Below, in pieces: positions 24,101-32,351 of a stretch of DNA of 33,225 bases; position 1 is the first letter of the stretch; the number at the start of each line of letters is the position of its first letter. Below the pieces are notes generated by a model that saw only the letters and a list, made by a program, of their open reading frames with translations, searched no databases and was not told the origin of the DNA. The DNA is from Gemmatimonadota bacterium (GTDB lineage: Bacteria > Gemmatimonadota > Gemmatimonadetes > Gemmatimonadales > Gemmatimonadaceae). The DNA is taken from the NCBI GenBank assembly GCA_028287285.1, contig JAQBPY010000261.1, positions 1 through 33,225 of the forward strand, in the 5' to 3' direction. The position numbers and the translations under genes are program-made.

Positions 24101-26419
24101 CTAGTTCCTGAGTGGCTTGCCTGTCTTCAACGTGTAAACAATCCGTTCCTGTGTTTCTTTCGTTCCAAGCAGCTTGAGGAAGGCTTCGCGCTCGAGATCC
24201 AGGATGTCCTGCTCGCCCACGACGCGTGGCGGGCCGTCGCCGCCGCAGAGCACGTAGGCAAGCTCACGCGCAATGCGGACTTCGTGATCGGTGATCGTGC
24301 CACCCTCATGCATTGCCCATCCGGCATAGAGCAGGTTGCCCAGCGCATCCTTGCCGAGTGCGGTGATCGTGCGCGGAATCGGCGCGACGTAATCGGGCGC
24401 GAGGTCGAGCACCCGGGCCTTCGCGTCGGCAATGAGACGGTCGCGGTTCATGGTGATGCGGTCTGCAACGGGACGCAGGAACCCGAGGTTGCGCGCCTCG
24501 AGCGCACTGGTGCTCGTCGTCGCCATGGCGATGAGCTTGAATGCGCGCTTCACCGCCTCGAACGAGTCGGCTTCGTCATACGTCGACAGTGTTTCCGTAA
24601 AGCGGAACAGCAGCTCCTTGGTGCCGCCGCCAGCGGGAATGAGGCCCACGCCGGCCTCCACGAGCCCCATGTACAGCTCGGCGTGCGCCTGAATGCGATC
24701 GCAGTGCAGCGCATACTCGCAGCCGCCGCCGAGCGTCAACCCGAATGGCGCGGCCACGACGGGAAATGGCGCACGGCGCACGAGCTGCGCGCCTTCCTGG
24801 AAATATCGCACCATTTCGTCGAGCCCTTTCCAATCGCCAGCCTGGGTCTGCGCCACCACGGCGCCGAGATCCGCGCCGGCGCTGTAGGCGCGCGCGTCGT
24901 CATTGCCGATGACGAGGCCCACGTACTTCCCGCTCGCCACCGTGTCGAGTCCCTTGCGAAGCATCGACAGCACGCCCGCGCCCATCGTGTTCATCTTGCT
25001 GCGTGCCTCGAGCAGCAGCACGCCATCGCCAAGATCCAGGAGGTTTGCATCCTTCGTCGCTTCCACGACGAGGCCCTTTTTCGACCGCACAATCTGGAGC
25101 GAGATCTGGCCCGGCACCGGCGGCACGGGAGCATAACGCCCCGCGTCATCAGGATATGTCCAGCCATCATCACTTGCCTGGAAGAACGCGCCGTCCCTTG
25201 CTGCATCGAGCAGAGGTGGGATGTCGAGCCCGAGCCGCGTAAACCCCTCACGCAGGAAATCGTGGCCGAGCACGTCCATCTGCTGAAACGGCCCCGCTTC
25301 CCACGCGTAGCCCCATTCGATGGCCCGATCTACCGAGACCAGATCGTAGGCAATGGCCGGCGTTGTCTTCAGGACATAGTGCGACATGCGGAGCAGATAG
25401 TTCCGCACGAACTCGCCGTACTTGCCCGGCAGCTTCGCGGCCATGGGAAGACGCTGTTCCAGCGGCGTCCTGCCCAGCTCGGCGAGTGCGGGATCGTCGA
25501 TCTTTTGCTGCGGCACGTACTCGAGGGTCTTCCAATCGAGCGTGGTGATGTCCTTGCCTACTTTCTTGTAGAAGCCGCCGCCGGTCTTGTCGCCGAGGCG
25601 GCCGCTTGCTGCGAGCTTCACCACCCAGTCCGGCATGCTGAAATCTTCGCCGGTGCTCGCACTCAACCCCTGGGACACGTGCAGCAGCACATCGAGTCCG
25701 GTAATGTCCGCCGTGCGAAAGGTGGCACTCCTGGCGCGGCCCAATAGTGGTCCGGTGAGCGCGTCGACTTCATCGATGGAGAGGCCGGACTCCATCAACC
25801 CCTTCATTGCCGCGACCATGCCGTATACGCCGAGGCGGTTGGCGACGAATCCGGGAACGTCCCTGGCGATCACGATGCCTTTGCCGAGCACCACTTCGCT
25901 GAACCGTCGCGTGGCATCGAGCGCTTCGGGCGAGGTCTCGGCCGTTGGGATGAGCTCGAGCAGGTGCAGGTAGCGCGGCGGATTGAAGAAGTGCATGCCG
26001 AGGAACTGTTTCCTGAACGCGGGGCTCCGACCCTCCACGAGCACCTTCATGGGGATGCCCGAGGTATTCGACGCGATGACCGCCGTTGGCTTCAGCAGCG
26101 GCTCGAGGCGCGCATAGAGCGCCTGCTTGGGTGCGGGCTGCTCGATGATGGCCTCGAGGATCAGGTCGCAGCTGGCGAGCAGCTCGAGCGATTCATCGAG
26201 GTTGCCGAGTGTGATGAGCGACGCGCGAGCAGGATCCATGAAGGCGGCGGGCCGCGCCTTTCTTGCGCGCTCGAGACCGGCCTTGGCGGGCGCATTCCTG
26301 TCTGCATCCGGGCCGGCGATATCGAGGAGCACCACGGGAATTCCGGCCGATGCAGCCAGTGCGGCAATTCCGCTGCCCATCGTGCCCGCGCCGACGACGC
26401 CGAGTTTTGCGATTCGCAT
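24101..26419 (-). CDS. fadN: Bifunctional 3-hydroxyacyl-CoA dehydrogenase/enoyl-CoA hydratase (FadN type)
   Basis: A 772-residue beta-oxidation enzyme performing hydration of enoyl-CoA and oxidation of 3-hydroxyacyl-CoA. The order is dehydrogenase first, hydratase last, as in Bacillus FadN and opposite to E. coli FadB/FadJ. NAD-binding GAGTMGSG is at 10-17, catalytic His143 in MHFFNPPRYLHLLEL with Glu155, and DVPGFVANR at 187-195. The crotonase domain (about 445-700) has SAGADLG for the oxyanion hole and Glu568 (GGGCEYAL) and Glu588 (GLVEAGVG), 20 residues apart like the Glu144/Glu164 pair of crotonase, so both activities look intact. It is transcribed just upstream of the thiolase. The acyl-CoA dehydrogenase (FadE) usually found with this pair is not in the window. 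Confidence 0.93.
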   Translation of the reverse strand: MRIAKLGVVGAGTMGSGIAALAASAGIPVVLLDIAGPDADRNAPAKAGLERARKARPAAFMDPARASLITLGNLDESLELLASCDLILEAIIEQPAPKQALYARLEPLLKPTAVIASNTSGIPMKVLVEGRSPAFRKQFLGMHFFNPPRYLHLLELIPTAETSPEALDATRRFSEVVLGKGIVIARDVPGFVANRLGVYGMVAAMKGLMESGLSIDEVDALTGPLLGRARSATFRTADITGLDVLLHVSQGLSASTGEDFSMPDWVVKLAASGRLGDKTGGGFYKKVGKDITTLDWKTLEYVPQQKIDDPALAELGRTPLEQRLPMAAKLPGKYGEFVRNYLLRMSHYVLKTTPAIAYDLVSVDRAIEWGYAWEAGPFQQMDVLGHDFLREGFTRLGLDIPPLLDAARDGAFFQASDDGWTYPDDAGRYAPVPPVPGQISLQIVRSKKGLVVEATKDANLLDLGDGVLLLEARSKMNTMGAGVLSMLRKGLDTVASGKYVGLVIGNDDARAYSAGADLGAVVAQTQAGDWKGLDEMVRYFQEGAQLVRRAPFPVVAAPFGLTLGGGCEYALHCDRIQAHAELYMGLVEAGVGLIPAGGGTKELLFRFTETLSTYDEADSFEAVKRAFKLIAMATTSTSALEARNLGFLRPVADRITMNRDRLIADAKARVLDLAPDYVAPIPRTITALGKDALGNLLYAGWAMHEGGTITDHEVRIARELAYVLCGGDGPPRVVGEQDILDLEREAFLKLLGTKETQERIVYTLKTGKPLRN

Positions 26420-26457
26420 TTGAGTTTGGTTTGCGTACCGGGAAAGCTAACTTCGAG

Positions 26458-26476
26458 CAGGTCTTTCGCTTCGTTC
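26458..26476. repeat. Degenerate REP-like half element
   Basis: CAGGTCTTTCGCTTCGTTC in the 78-nt gap between FadN and the DUF5117-type peptidase gene. It matches the start of the right arm of the 28948-29021 palindrome at 16 of 19 positions. A decayed relic of the same repeat is likely, but a short match in a GC-rich genome is weak evidence. Confidence 0.3.
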
Positions 26477-26497
26477 GCTTCTATCGAGGTAGGCGCA

Positions 26498-28924
26498 CTA
26501 CGGTGTGCCAAACGGATCGCCGGGCGGTGACGCCGGTGCCGGACTCGGCTTTGGCAACTCACGACGATCAATCCAGCGCGCAAAGTCACCAGCGATCAAT
26601 GACCAATGCGCCTTGTTCATCACGTCGCCAGCGGATGCGCGCCGGGCGGCCACTGCACGCAACCGTCCAATCTCATACTCCGCCACCGCACGAACTTCGG
26701 GCAACGCCTCCGCATCCGCCGCCAGGACCAGCAGCCGATCTGCCAGCGCACGCTGCGTCACACGACGAATGGCGGCGAGCTTTGCAGACTTGTCGGCCGG
26801 CGCATCCCACGTGCGCGCCACGAGTGAATCGATCGTCTCACCGAGCGTGAGCATATTGGCCCCGCGACTCGCGAATACCACGAGGCGCGCGGCACGCTCG
26901 CGTTGAAGGATGCCGTCCACGATCATCTGCGCGAGTGTGCGCGCCGCGGACAGCTCGTCGAAGGCAGGATCGGCGCGGCCATTGAACAGCTCGTTCACCG
27001 GACTGTTGCTGTTGTTCACCGGACCGTTGTAGCCGGCCGGACGCGGCCCAAGCAGCGAGATGACCGTATCGGGAATGGCCAGCTCGCCGGGCTGCAGCTC
27101 CGCGAGCAGCTGCGTCAACGCGGCCCGCTGCTGCTTTCCCTCGATAGGGTGCGTCGCGAGCTGGCCGTCGCCGCGGACGGCGTTCTGGTAGATCATTCCG
27201 CCAATCGTCTTAGCCACACCATTCAGCGCGAAGCGGTGCCAGAAGTACAACGGTACGAACCGCTCCTCGAGCGTGGCGACGGGCTCGCCAACGCGGATGT
27301 TGCGCAGGCCGAATCGCGACATGGCAACGCGGCGCACATCCGTCTGGTGCTTCAGGAATTCATACGGTGTCGCCGCATCGTCCCAGAGCGTTGTACGCGG
27401 ATCGCTCGCAAACTCCGGCCGCGCATCCGCATCGCTGAGAAACATGTACCCCTTCTTCAGTCCTTCGGCGACGATTGCGGCCAGCGAATCGCGCTCACTT
27501 GCCGCCGGAAAAATTCCGTACGCCCAACGCACGGCCCAGACGTCGAAGTCGCCGGGACCCGTTGCATACGCCTTCGCGATGTCGATGTCTCCGGACGGAG
27601 AGAGCCGCACGCGTGGCGCCGGATAATCCATGACCGACGACCGCTCACTCGTGCTGGCGATGTAGTTGTGTGCCATGCCGAGTGTGTGGCCGACTTCGTG
27701 GGCGCTCACCTGTCGCACGCGAGAGAGCACGAATTGGGTGTCTGCGGACGCTGCATCGGCACCCATGAGTGCCGCGTAGATGTTGTAATCCGTGCGGGCG
27801 CGATGCGAATCGAGACGCGCCATGCCCTTGAGAATCTCACCGGTGCGTGGATCACCAAGCGAGCCGCCAACGGACCAGCCACGCTCGTTCCGATTCTCCC
27901 ATTGGACGATGTTATAGCGTGCGTCCATCGGATCGGCGCCATCAGGCAGAAACTCCGCAACGAACCCGCCTTGCAATCCGGCGCGGTTGAACGCCTCCGT
28001 CCAGAACTGCACCCCTTGAAGCGTTGCCTGCTTCATTGGCTCGGGAATGCCCGGGTCGATGTAGTAGTGAATGGGGTTCTTGATGGGCGAGCGTGGATCA
28101 GTGGGGTTCGTGCGCTCGAGCCGGTGGCGCGAGATCCAGTGCTGTTCCAGCGCGTTCTGAATGGGCTGTCCATAATCCTTGAACGTGATGCCGAAGAAGC
28201 CGGTGCGCGGGTCGAGCTGGCGCGGGCGATATGCGGCATCGGGCAAGGGCACGATCGAGAGATGCTGTCGCATCGTGAACGCGCGTGCATCGGGCACGAT
28301 CCTGCCGGCAATACCACCACCGCGCGCCGCGGTCGCGAAGGTGAGCGCGACGTCGATCTCCGTGTTGCCCGCGTATGATTTTGTGTGCTCGCGATCGATG
28401 AATGACCGGTCGCGCGCAACTGCATATGCGCCCTGATTTTGCCGGGTGAACGAGCCGCTAATGTCGTTCCAGTCGCGGTAGGCGACGTCGGTGAAATCCA
28501 CGAGGGTGCGCCCGCCTTCTTCAGCAATCACGGGAAGCGAGGCCACGGTGCTGGAGGGAAAGGCCTCGTCCACGCTGCGCCGGTGTGCGGCGTTGTCGAG
28601 CGACGTGCGGAAACCGCTGTTCTCGAACACCATGAGCACACGCTCGCCCTCGTGATCAAAGCGCACCACCTGGCTGCCGCCGCTTGCGCCGCGATCGAGT
28701 CCGATGGGATTGGAGCCGAAGCCGGTGGCGAGGCTCGTCCAGAACAGCGCCCGCGTGGTGCCCTGCGGCAGCTCGATGTAGAGCTTGCCCTGCTTTGCGT
28801 CGAGATACAGCGGTACGAATCCATCGCGCCTCTCGAAGCCGGCGGTCCTGGATGCGATGGTTGCGGTCTGCGCCTGCAACGCAATGGGGAGCAGCAGCGC
28901 GGCGGTGAAAATGGATTTCAACAT
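26498..28924 (-). CDS. Exported zinc-dependent metalloprotease (DUF5117/DUF4953 type)
   Basis: An 808-residue secreted metzincin-like protease. The signal peptide is MLKSIFTAALLLPIALQAQ; AGGAA-like purines (AGGAA, 28937-28933) precede the ATG by 8 nt. The N-terminal part (about 30-230) matches the DUF5117-type region (KQGKLYIELP, YVVARDRSF-like segment YAVARDRS). The catalytic zinc motif is H409-E-V-G-H413-x5-H419 in SAHEVGHTLGMAHN, followed by SVMDYP, the Met-turn of metzincins. The C-terminal half contains DUF4953-like sequence and ends in a Pro/Ser-rich tail. Such proteins are abundant in Bacteroidota, Acidobacteriota and Gemmatimonadota; physiological substrates are not known. It is transcribed after the M61 gene, with a REP-like palindrome between them, and before FadN. 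Confidence 0.9.
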   Translation of the reverse strand: MLKSIFTAALLLPIALQAQTATIASRTAGFERRDGFVPLYLDAKQGKLYIELPQGTTRALFWTSLATGFGSNPIGLDRGASGGSQVVRFDHEGERVLMVFENSGFRTSLDNAAHRRSVDEAFPSSTVASLPVIAEEGGRTLVDFTDVAYRDWNDISGSFTRQNQGAYAVARDRSFIDREHTKSYAGNTEIDVALTFATAARGGGIAGRIVPDARAFTMRQHLSIVPLPDAAYRPRQLDPRTGFFGITFKDYGQPIQNALEQHWISRHRLERTNPTDPRSPIKNPIHYYIDPGIPEPMKQATLQGVQFWTEAFNRAGLQGGFVAEFLPDGADPMDARYNIVQWENRNERGWSVGGSLGDPRTGEILKGMARLDSHRARTDYNIYAALMGADAASADTQFVLSRVRQVSAHEVGHTLGMAHNYIASTSERSSVMDYPAPRVRLSPSGDIDIAKAYATGPGDFDVWAVRWAYGIFPAASERDSLAAIVAEGLKKGYMFLSDADARPEFASDPRTTLWDDAATPYEFLKHQTDVRRVAMSRFGLRNIRVGEPVATLEERFVPLYFWHRFALNGVAKTIGGMIYQNAVRGDGQLATHPIEGKQQRAALTQLLAELQPGELAIPDTVISLLGPRPAGYNGPVNNSNSPVNELFNGRADPAFDELSAARTLAQMIVDGILQRERAARLVVFASRGANMLTLGETIDSLVARTWDAPADKSAKLAAIRRVTQRALADRLLVLAADAEALPEVRAVAEYEIGRLRAVAARRASAGDVMNKAHWSLIAGDFARWIDRRELPKPSPAPASPPGDPFGTP

Positions 28925-28947
28925 GTGGTGGGTTCCTGGGTGAACTC

Positions 28948-29021
28948 GTCGTCTTGAGCGCAGCGAGGGACCTGCTCTTCGCCTGCGAGAAAAACAGGTC
29001 CTTCGCTGCGCTCAGGACGAC
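28948..29021. repeat. REP-like 74-nt palindromic element
   Basis: Two 27-nt arms, 28948-28974 and 28995-29021, are inverted and match at 25 of 27 positions; both mismatches would still form G-U pairs on one strand. The loop is 20 nt. The arms contain the GTCGTCyTGAGCG / CGCTCAGGACGAC type of sequence seen in dispersed bacterial repeats. It lies in the 130-bp gap between two co-directional peptidase genes, so in the transcript it would form a long hairpin. No transposase of REP type (RAYT) is in the window. Confidence 0.75.
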
Positions 29022-29054
29022 AACAAATTGGCAGCCTGGCGCTGTCACTACGGA

Positions 29055-30851
29055 CTATTTGTCCAAAACGCCGCGAAGAATTCCATTCCGGACACGCACT
29101 GCGGCAGCCGGCGCCGCAGCGTCTTCCGCGATACGCGGCGCCGAGGCGCCGTAGGCTAACGCAGCCTGCAGCGTGGTGGTGTCCGCGCCGCGCTTCACGA
29201 TGATCGGCAGCGGCGTGCCACTCGGCCGCCCTGCATAGCGCAGGCGAAACTTCGCGCCAAAATCCTGGTCCGTGACATTGATGTCGCCCACGCTCACCAT
29301 GACATCGCCCTCACGAACGCCGGCCGCGGCGGCGGTGCTGCCCTTGTCGATCTTCATCACGCGAATGGCGCCCGACGGATCATTCGCCGTGGTCACGCCG
29401 ATGCGCGGCGTGCTGTCTGCCACAATCTTCAATCCGGCGAGCTTTAACGTGGCGACCCAGGGATATGCCTCGCGTCCATCCACGTACGACCGCTCGAACT
29501 CCGACATTGGCTTGCCGCCGGCCGCCTTGCTCACACTCGCCCAGAAGTCGTCGTGCGAGAATCCCCTGCCCTTCTTGAATGTCGTCTCGTACAGCTCGCG
29601 CATCACCGTATCGAGCGACCTGGTGTTCGCACTCGCGTCGCGAATGATGATGTCGAGCATGAAGCCCGCGAGCGAGCCTTTGGGATAGTAGCTGTACCCC
29701 GTGCCGTCCGTGGGATGGATCCATGTGTTGAGCGACGCATCCTCCAGCGCAAACGGAACCGTGGTCGCGATCTCGGCGATCTTGCCAGCCGTCAGTGCGT
29801 AGAAGCCGGCGTTGTCCACGATGCCGCCGCGCACTTCCGCCAGGTCGGCATAGTAGTCGGTGATGCCTTCGCTCACCCAGAGCCACGTGGTGGGTTGCGG
29901 GCGGTCATACCGGTACGGCACGAGATCCGCCGGGCGAAGGCGCTTCACGTTCCACGAGTGAAAGATCTCGTGCGCATACAGCGAGGGCATGAAATCGGTG
30001 CCGATCGCCTGTGGCGACACCACGTCCACATGCGAGCTCTGATGCTCGAGCCCACTCGCACCCTGATACGTGGAATCCGCAATCTGCATTACCGTGTAAT
30101 TGGCCCACGGCGCTTCTCCAAAGACATTCACCTCCACGGGAATGAGCCGTTTGAGCTGCGACCACGCATCGGCACGTGCCTTGCCGCTGACGCTCCCCAT
30201 TGGATACGTCGCGTAGCGGACTGTCTTGCCGGAAATAATGGCGCTGTCGAGGTCGAACCTGCCCACGAAAAACGGCATGTCCACGAGGTCGTGGTAGTTC
30301 GTTGCCCCGTACGTTTTCACGCCCGCCGACGTGAGCCCTGTGGCAACGAGAAAGTCCGGCTCGGTGCGAATCGCCACCGTGGCCGCGAACTCCAGCGGAC
30401 GTCCCTCGGCATACATGAAGACATTCGTGCCATTGAATAGCGCGAAGTCCGGATGCGACCATGCCATGGCGTTGTCGAGCGTGTCTGCCGCGTATTCGAA
30501 GGTCACCGTGACGCGTCCGGCCCTGGTGGGACGAATGCGCCAGGTGTCGAAGTCGAGCTTGTCCCACCGCAGCGGTGCGTCATTCTCCGTTACGGCGAAT
30601 GCGCTCACCCATTTGGCAAAGTTCGAGATCTCGTAGGCACCGGGGGTCCATGCCGGCAGTGACAGCAGCACGGTTCCCGTATCGGCCACGTCGAAGGTGG
30701 TGGTGACGGGAAGCCGTCGCGTCTCCAGCGCGGCCCTGGTGACGGTGACATCGTAGTGGATGTTGGTGATGGGGGCGCTCGTTTGTGCGTACGCATTGCC
30801 CGCAAGCGTCAACAGCGCCGCGAGGCACACCTGTATTCTGATCTGTGGCAT
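29055..30851 (-). CDS. Exported M61-family metallopeptidase with PDZ domain
   Basis: A 598-residue enzyme related to glycyl aminopeptidase. The signal peptide MPQIRIQVCLAALLTLAGNAYA precedes an N-terminal beta-sandwich (about 25-190). The gluzincin motif is H294-E-I-F-H298 in YAHEIFHSWNVKRLRP, and the third ligand is Glu328 in WLWVSEGITDYYADL, the typical M61 arrangement. A PDZ domain spans about 485-570 (GAIRVMKIDKGSTAAAAGVREGD), probably for binding substrate C-termini. M61 enzymes release N-terminal Gly/Ala and have broader endopeptidase action in some bacteria. It is first in the minus-strand run toward the DUF5117-type peptidase, FadN and thiolase, and is divergent from the DUF3300 gene. 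Confidence 0.93.
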   Translation of the reverse strand: MPQIRIQVCLAALLTLAGNAYAQTSAPITNIHYDVTVTRAALETRRLPVTTTFDVADTGTVLLSLPAWTPGAYEISNFAKWVSAFAVTENDAPLRWDKLDFDTWRIRPTRAGRVTVTFEYAADTLDNAMAWSHPDFALFNGTNVFMYAEGRPLEFAATVAIRTEPDFLVATGLTSAGVKTYGATNYHDLVDMPFFVGRFDLDSAIISGKTVRYATYPMGSVSGKARADAWSQLKRLIPVEVNVFGEAPWANYTVMQIADSTYQGASGLEHQSSHVDVVSPQAIGTDFMPSLYAHEIFHSWNVKRLRPADLVPYRYDRPQPTTWLWVSEGITDYYADLAEVRGGIVDNAGFYALTAGKIAEIATTVPFALEDASLNTWIHPTDGTGYSYYPKGSLAGFMLDIIIRDASANTRSLDTVMRELYETTFKKGRGFSHDDFWASVSKAAGGKPMSEFERSYVDGREAYPWVATLKLAGLKIVADSTPRIGVTTANDPSGAIRVMKIDKGSTAAAAGVREGDVMVSVGDINVTDQDFGAKFRLRYAGRPSGTPLPIIVKRGADTTTLQAALAYGASAPRIAEDAAAPAAAVRVRNGILRGVLDK

Positions 30852-30945
30852 GATCAGATTTACGCGTGGGGAGCAAGGTTGTCACGGACTGTCCTTGCGG
30901 CGGGTCTGCTCACGCGATGGACAGGATACAAAATTGTCGGCATTC

Positions 30946-30960
30946 TCCATGCAGCATGGA
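30946..30960. promoter_or_regulatory. Perfect dyad, candidate operator
   Basis: TCCATGC-A-GCATGGA is a 7-bp perfect inverted repeat around one base, in the 262-bp region between the divergent M61 (start 30851) and DUF3300 (start 31114) genes. The location suits a regulator-binding site. I see no second copy in the window, so the regulator is unknown. Confidence 0.4.
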
Positions 30961-30978
30961 ATCACACTTCCGCCCGCC

Positions 30979-31006
30979 TTGGTTCGCGTTCGCCATGTTC
31001 TACAAC
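30979..31006 (+). promoter_or_regulatory. Possible promoter of the DUF3300 gene
   Basis: TTGGTT (30979-30984) and TACAAC (31001-31006) are 16 nt apart, about 110 nt upstream of the chosen start. The match is modest and other AT-rich stretches in this region could serve. Apart from this and the dyad, nothing is recognisable in the gap. Confidence 0.22.
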
Positions 31007-31113
31007 GACTTAGCGAATTGGCCAGCAGAAGGAGTGTCCACTTTTGGTGAAAATCACCGTCCGCGTTTTGAGACGTTGCCGTCCCAGCCGCGCACACCAT
31101 GTGGGGAAATGAA

Positions 31114-32235
31114 ATGAGGAAGCCCACCGTTCTCGCAGTCGCGCTGGCATTCAGCGCCGCGGTTCCACAGCGGGGATCAGCGCAGGTCCTGACCGGCGCA
31201 CCCCTGCCAGTCGTGACCCCGCCACCTGCTGCCGCCCTGGCGCCGGCCGATACGCCGCGCAGCTATCCGGCCGCGGAGCTCGACCGCATCGTCTCGCCCA
31301 TCGCGCTCTACCCTGACCCGTTGCTCGCCCAGGTGCTCTCGGCGGCGGCGTACTCGCAGGAGATTCCCCAGGCGCAGCAATGGGTCGACAACCATCGCGG
31401 TCTCTCGGGCCCCCAGCTCGTCGATGCACTTGCCGCCGAGCGTGTGGCGTTCGACCCGAGTGTCCAGGCGCTCGTGGCGTTTCCGACCGTGCTCCAGATG
31501 ATGGCGAACGCCATTCCCTGGACCGCCGAAATCGGCGACGCGTTCAAGACGCAGCACGCCGACGTGATGGACGCCGTGCAGCGCATGCGCGTGCAGGCGC
31601 AGAAGTACGGCTACCTCCAGTCGAATGAGCACTATCGCGTAACGCAGGCGCCGGCCATCGAGATCGTTCCGATGAACCCGGAATACATCGTGGTGCCGTA
31701 CTACGATCCCCTCGTGGTCTACTACGCCCCGCGTCCGCACTACCTCGTGTCGTCGGCCATCTACCTGGGCTACGGCGTGCGCCTGGGCATGTGGTACGAC
31801 CCATGGGGTTGGCGGTCAACGGGCTTCTACTGGACCTCGCACCGCGTGGTCGCGAGCTATCCGGGATGGAGCCGTCCGTGGAACTATCGTCCCGGCCCGC
31901 CCATCTACCACTATCCGCCGGTCATAACGCATTACGGCTCGCGTGGTGATTCGCGCCCGCATGGCACGGCCACGCCGGGCGGGTATGTCCAACCGCGCAC
32001 GGCCCACGAGGAGACGCAGACACCCGAGCGCCGACTGACGCAGGCAACCGAGTATACGCGGCCCAACCCCACGCCAATTCCCAACGCACGCTCCGCACAG
32101 CCGCGGCAGGCGGAAGCCCAGCCGCAGAGCGCGCCACGTGAGGTGCGGGAAGCGCCACGAGCACCGGCCCAGCAGTCACAGCCACGATCCGGTGGCGAGC
32201 GGGTTGCACGCGAGCGCGGGGCAAAGCCGCGATAG
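31114..32235 (+). CDS. Exported DUF3300 protein
   Basis: A 373-residue protein starting at the ATG at 31114, which has a GGGGAA Shine-Dalgarno (31103-31108) 5 nt upstream; the ATG at 31099 would put five extra residues before the signal peptide. MRKPTVLAVALAFSAAVPQRGSAQ is a signal peptide. The DUF3300 core spans about 50-200 (LDRIVSPIALYPDPLLAQVL, AFPTVLQMMANAIPWTAEIGDAF, IVPMNPEYIVVPYYDPLVVYY). The C-terminal 150 residues are low-complexity Pro/Arg/Tyr/His-rich with repeated SRPWNYRPGPP-like and QPQSAPR-like stretches, probably disordered and surface or wall-associating. Family function unknown; it is widespread in Proteobacteria and Gemmatimonadota. An inverted repeat follows the stop. Confidence 0.88.
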   Translation: MRKPTVLAVALAFSAAVPQRGSAQVLTGAPLPVVTPPPAAALAPADTPRSYPAAELDRIVSPIALYPDPLLAQVLSAAAYSQEIPQAQQWVDNHRGLSGPQLVDALAAERVAFDPSVQALVAFPTVLQMMANAIPWTAEIGDAFKTQHADVMDAVQRMRVQAQKYGYLQSNEHYRVTQAPAIEIVPMNPEYIVVPYYDPLVVYYAPRPHYLVSSAIYLGYGVRLGMWYDPWGWRSTGFYWTSHRVVASYPGWSRPWNYRPGPPIYHYPPVITHYGSRGDSRPHGTATPGGYVQPRTAHEETQTPERRLTQATEYTRPNPTPIPNARSAQPRQAEAQPQSAPREVREAPRAPAQQSQPRSGGERVARERGAKPR

Positions 32236-32242
32236 GGCATGT

Positions 32243-32288
32243 TTCGGTATGACGGCCCTCATTAGGCCAGCCACGTCGTCATACCGAA
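32243..32288 (+). terminator. Hairpin terminator or repeat after the DUF3300 gene
   Basis: TTCGGTATGACG (32243-32254) and CGTCATACCGAA (32277-32288) are a perfect 12-bp inverted repeat, with an inner GGCC/GGCC pair at 32254-32257 and 32265-32268. It starts 8 nt after the stop and is followed by a T-rich stretch (TCTGTTTCTTG). It may terminate the DUF3300 transcript, or be a member of a dispersed palindrome family. Confidence 0.6.
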
Positions 32289-32298
32289 CGTCTGTTTC

Positions 32299-32326
32299 TT
32301 GTCATCACCGGAACGGTGCGCATATT
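32299..32326 (+). promoter_or_regulatory. Candidate promoter of the OPT transporter gene
   Basis: TTGTCA (32299-32304), a 16-nt spacer, then CATATT (32321-32326). The predicted start near 32334 leaves a leader of about 18 nt before the ATG at 32352. It lies directly after the preceding hairpin, as expected for a separate transcription unit. Confidence 0.45.
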
Positions 32327-32351
32327 GGGTTGATCACACACCCATGAGCGC

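Noticed and set aside
24056-25747. 563-codon open frame antisense to the FadN gene
   Set aside because: Same reasoning: the opposite strand encodes an intact bifunctional enzyme, and this frame has a biased Arg/His/Glu composition without motifs.
26903-28378. 491-codon open frame antisense to the DUF5117-type peptidase
   Set aside because: A GC-rich shadow frame; no domain, signal peptide or ribosome-binding site.
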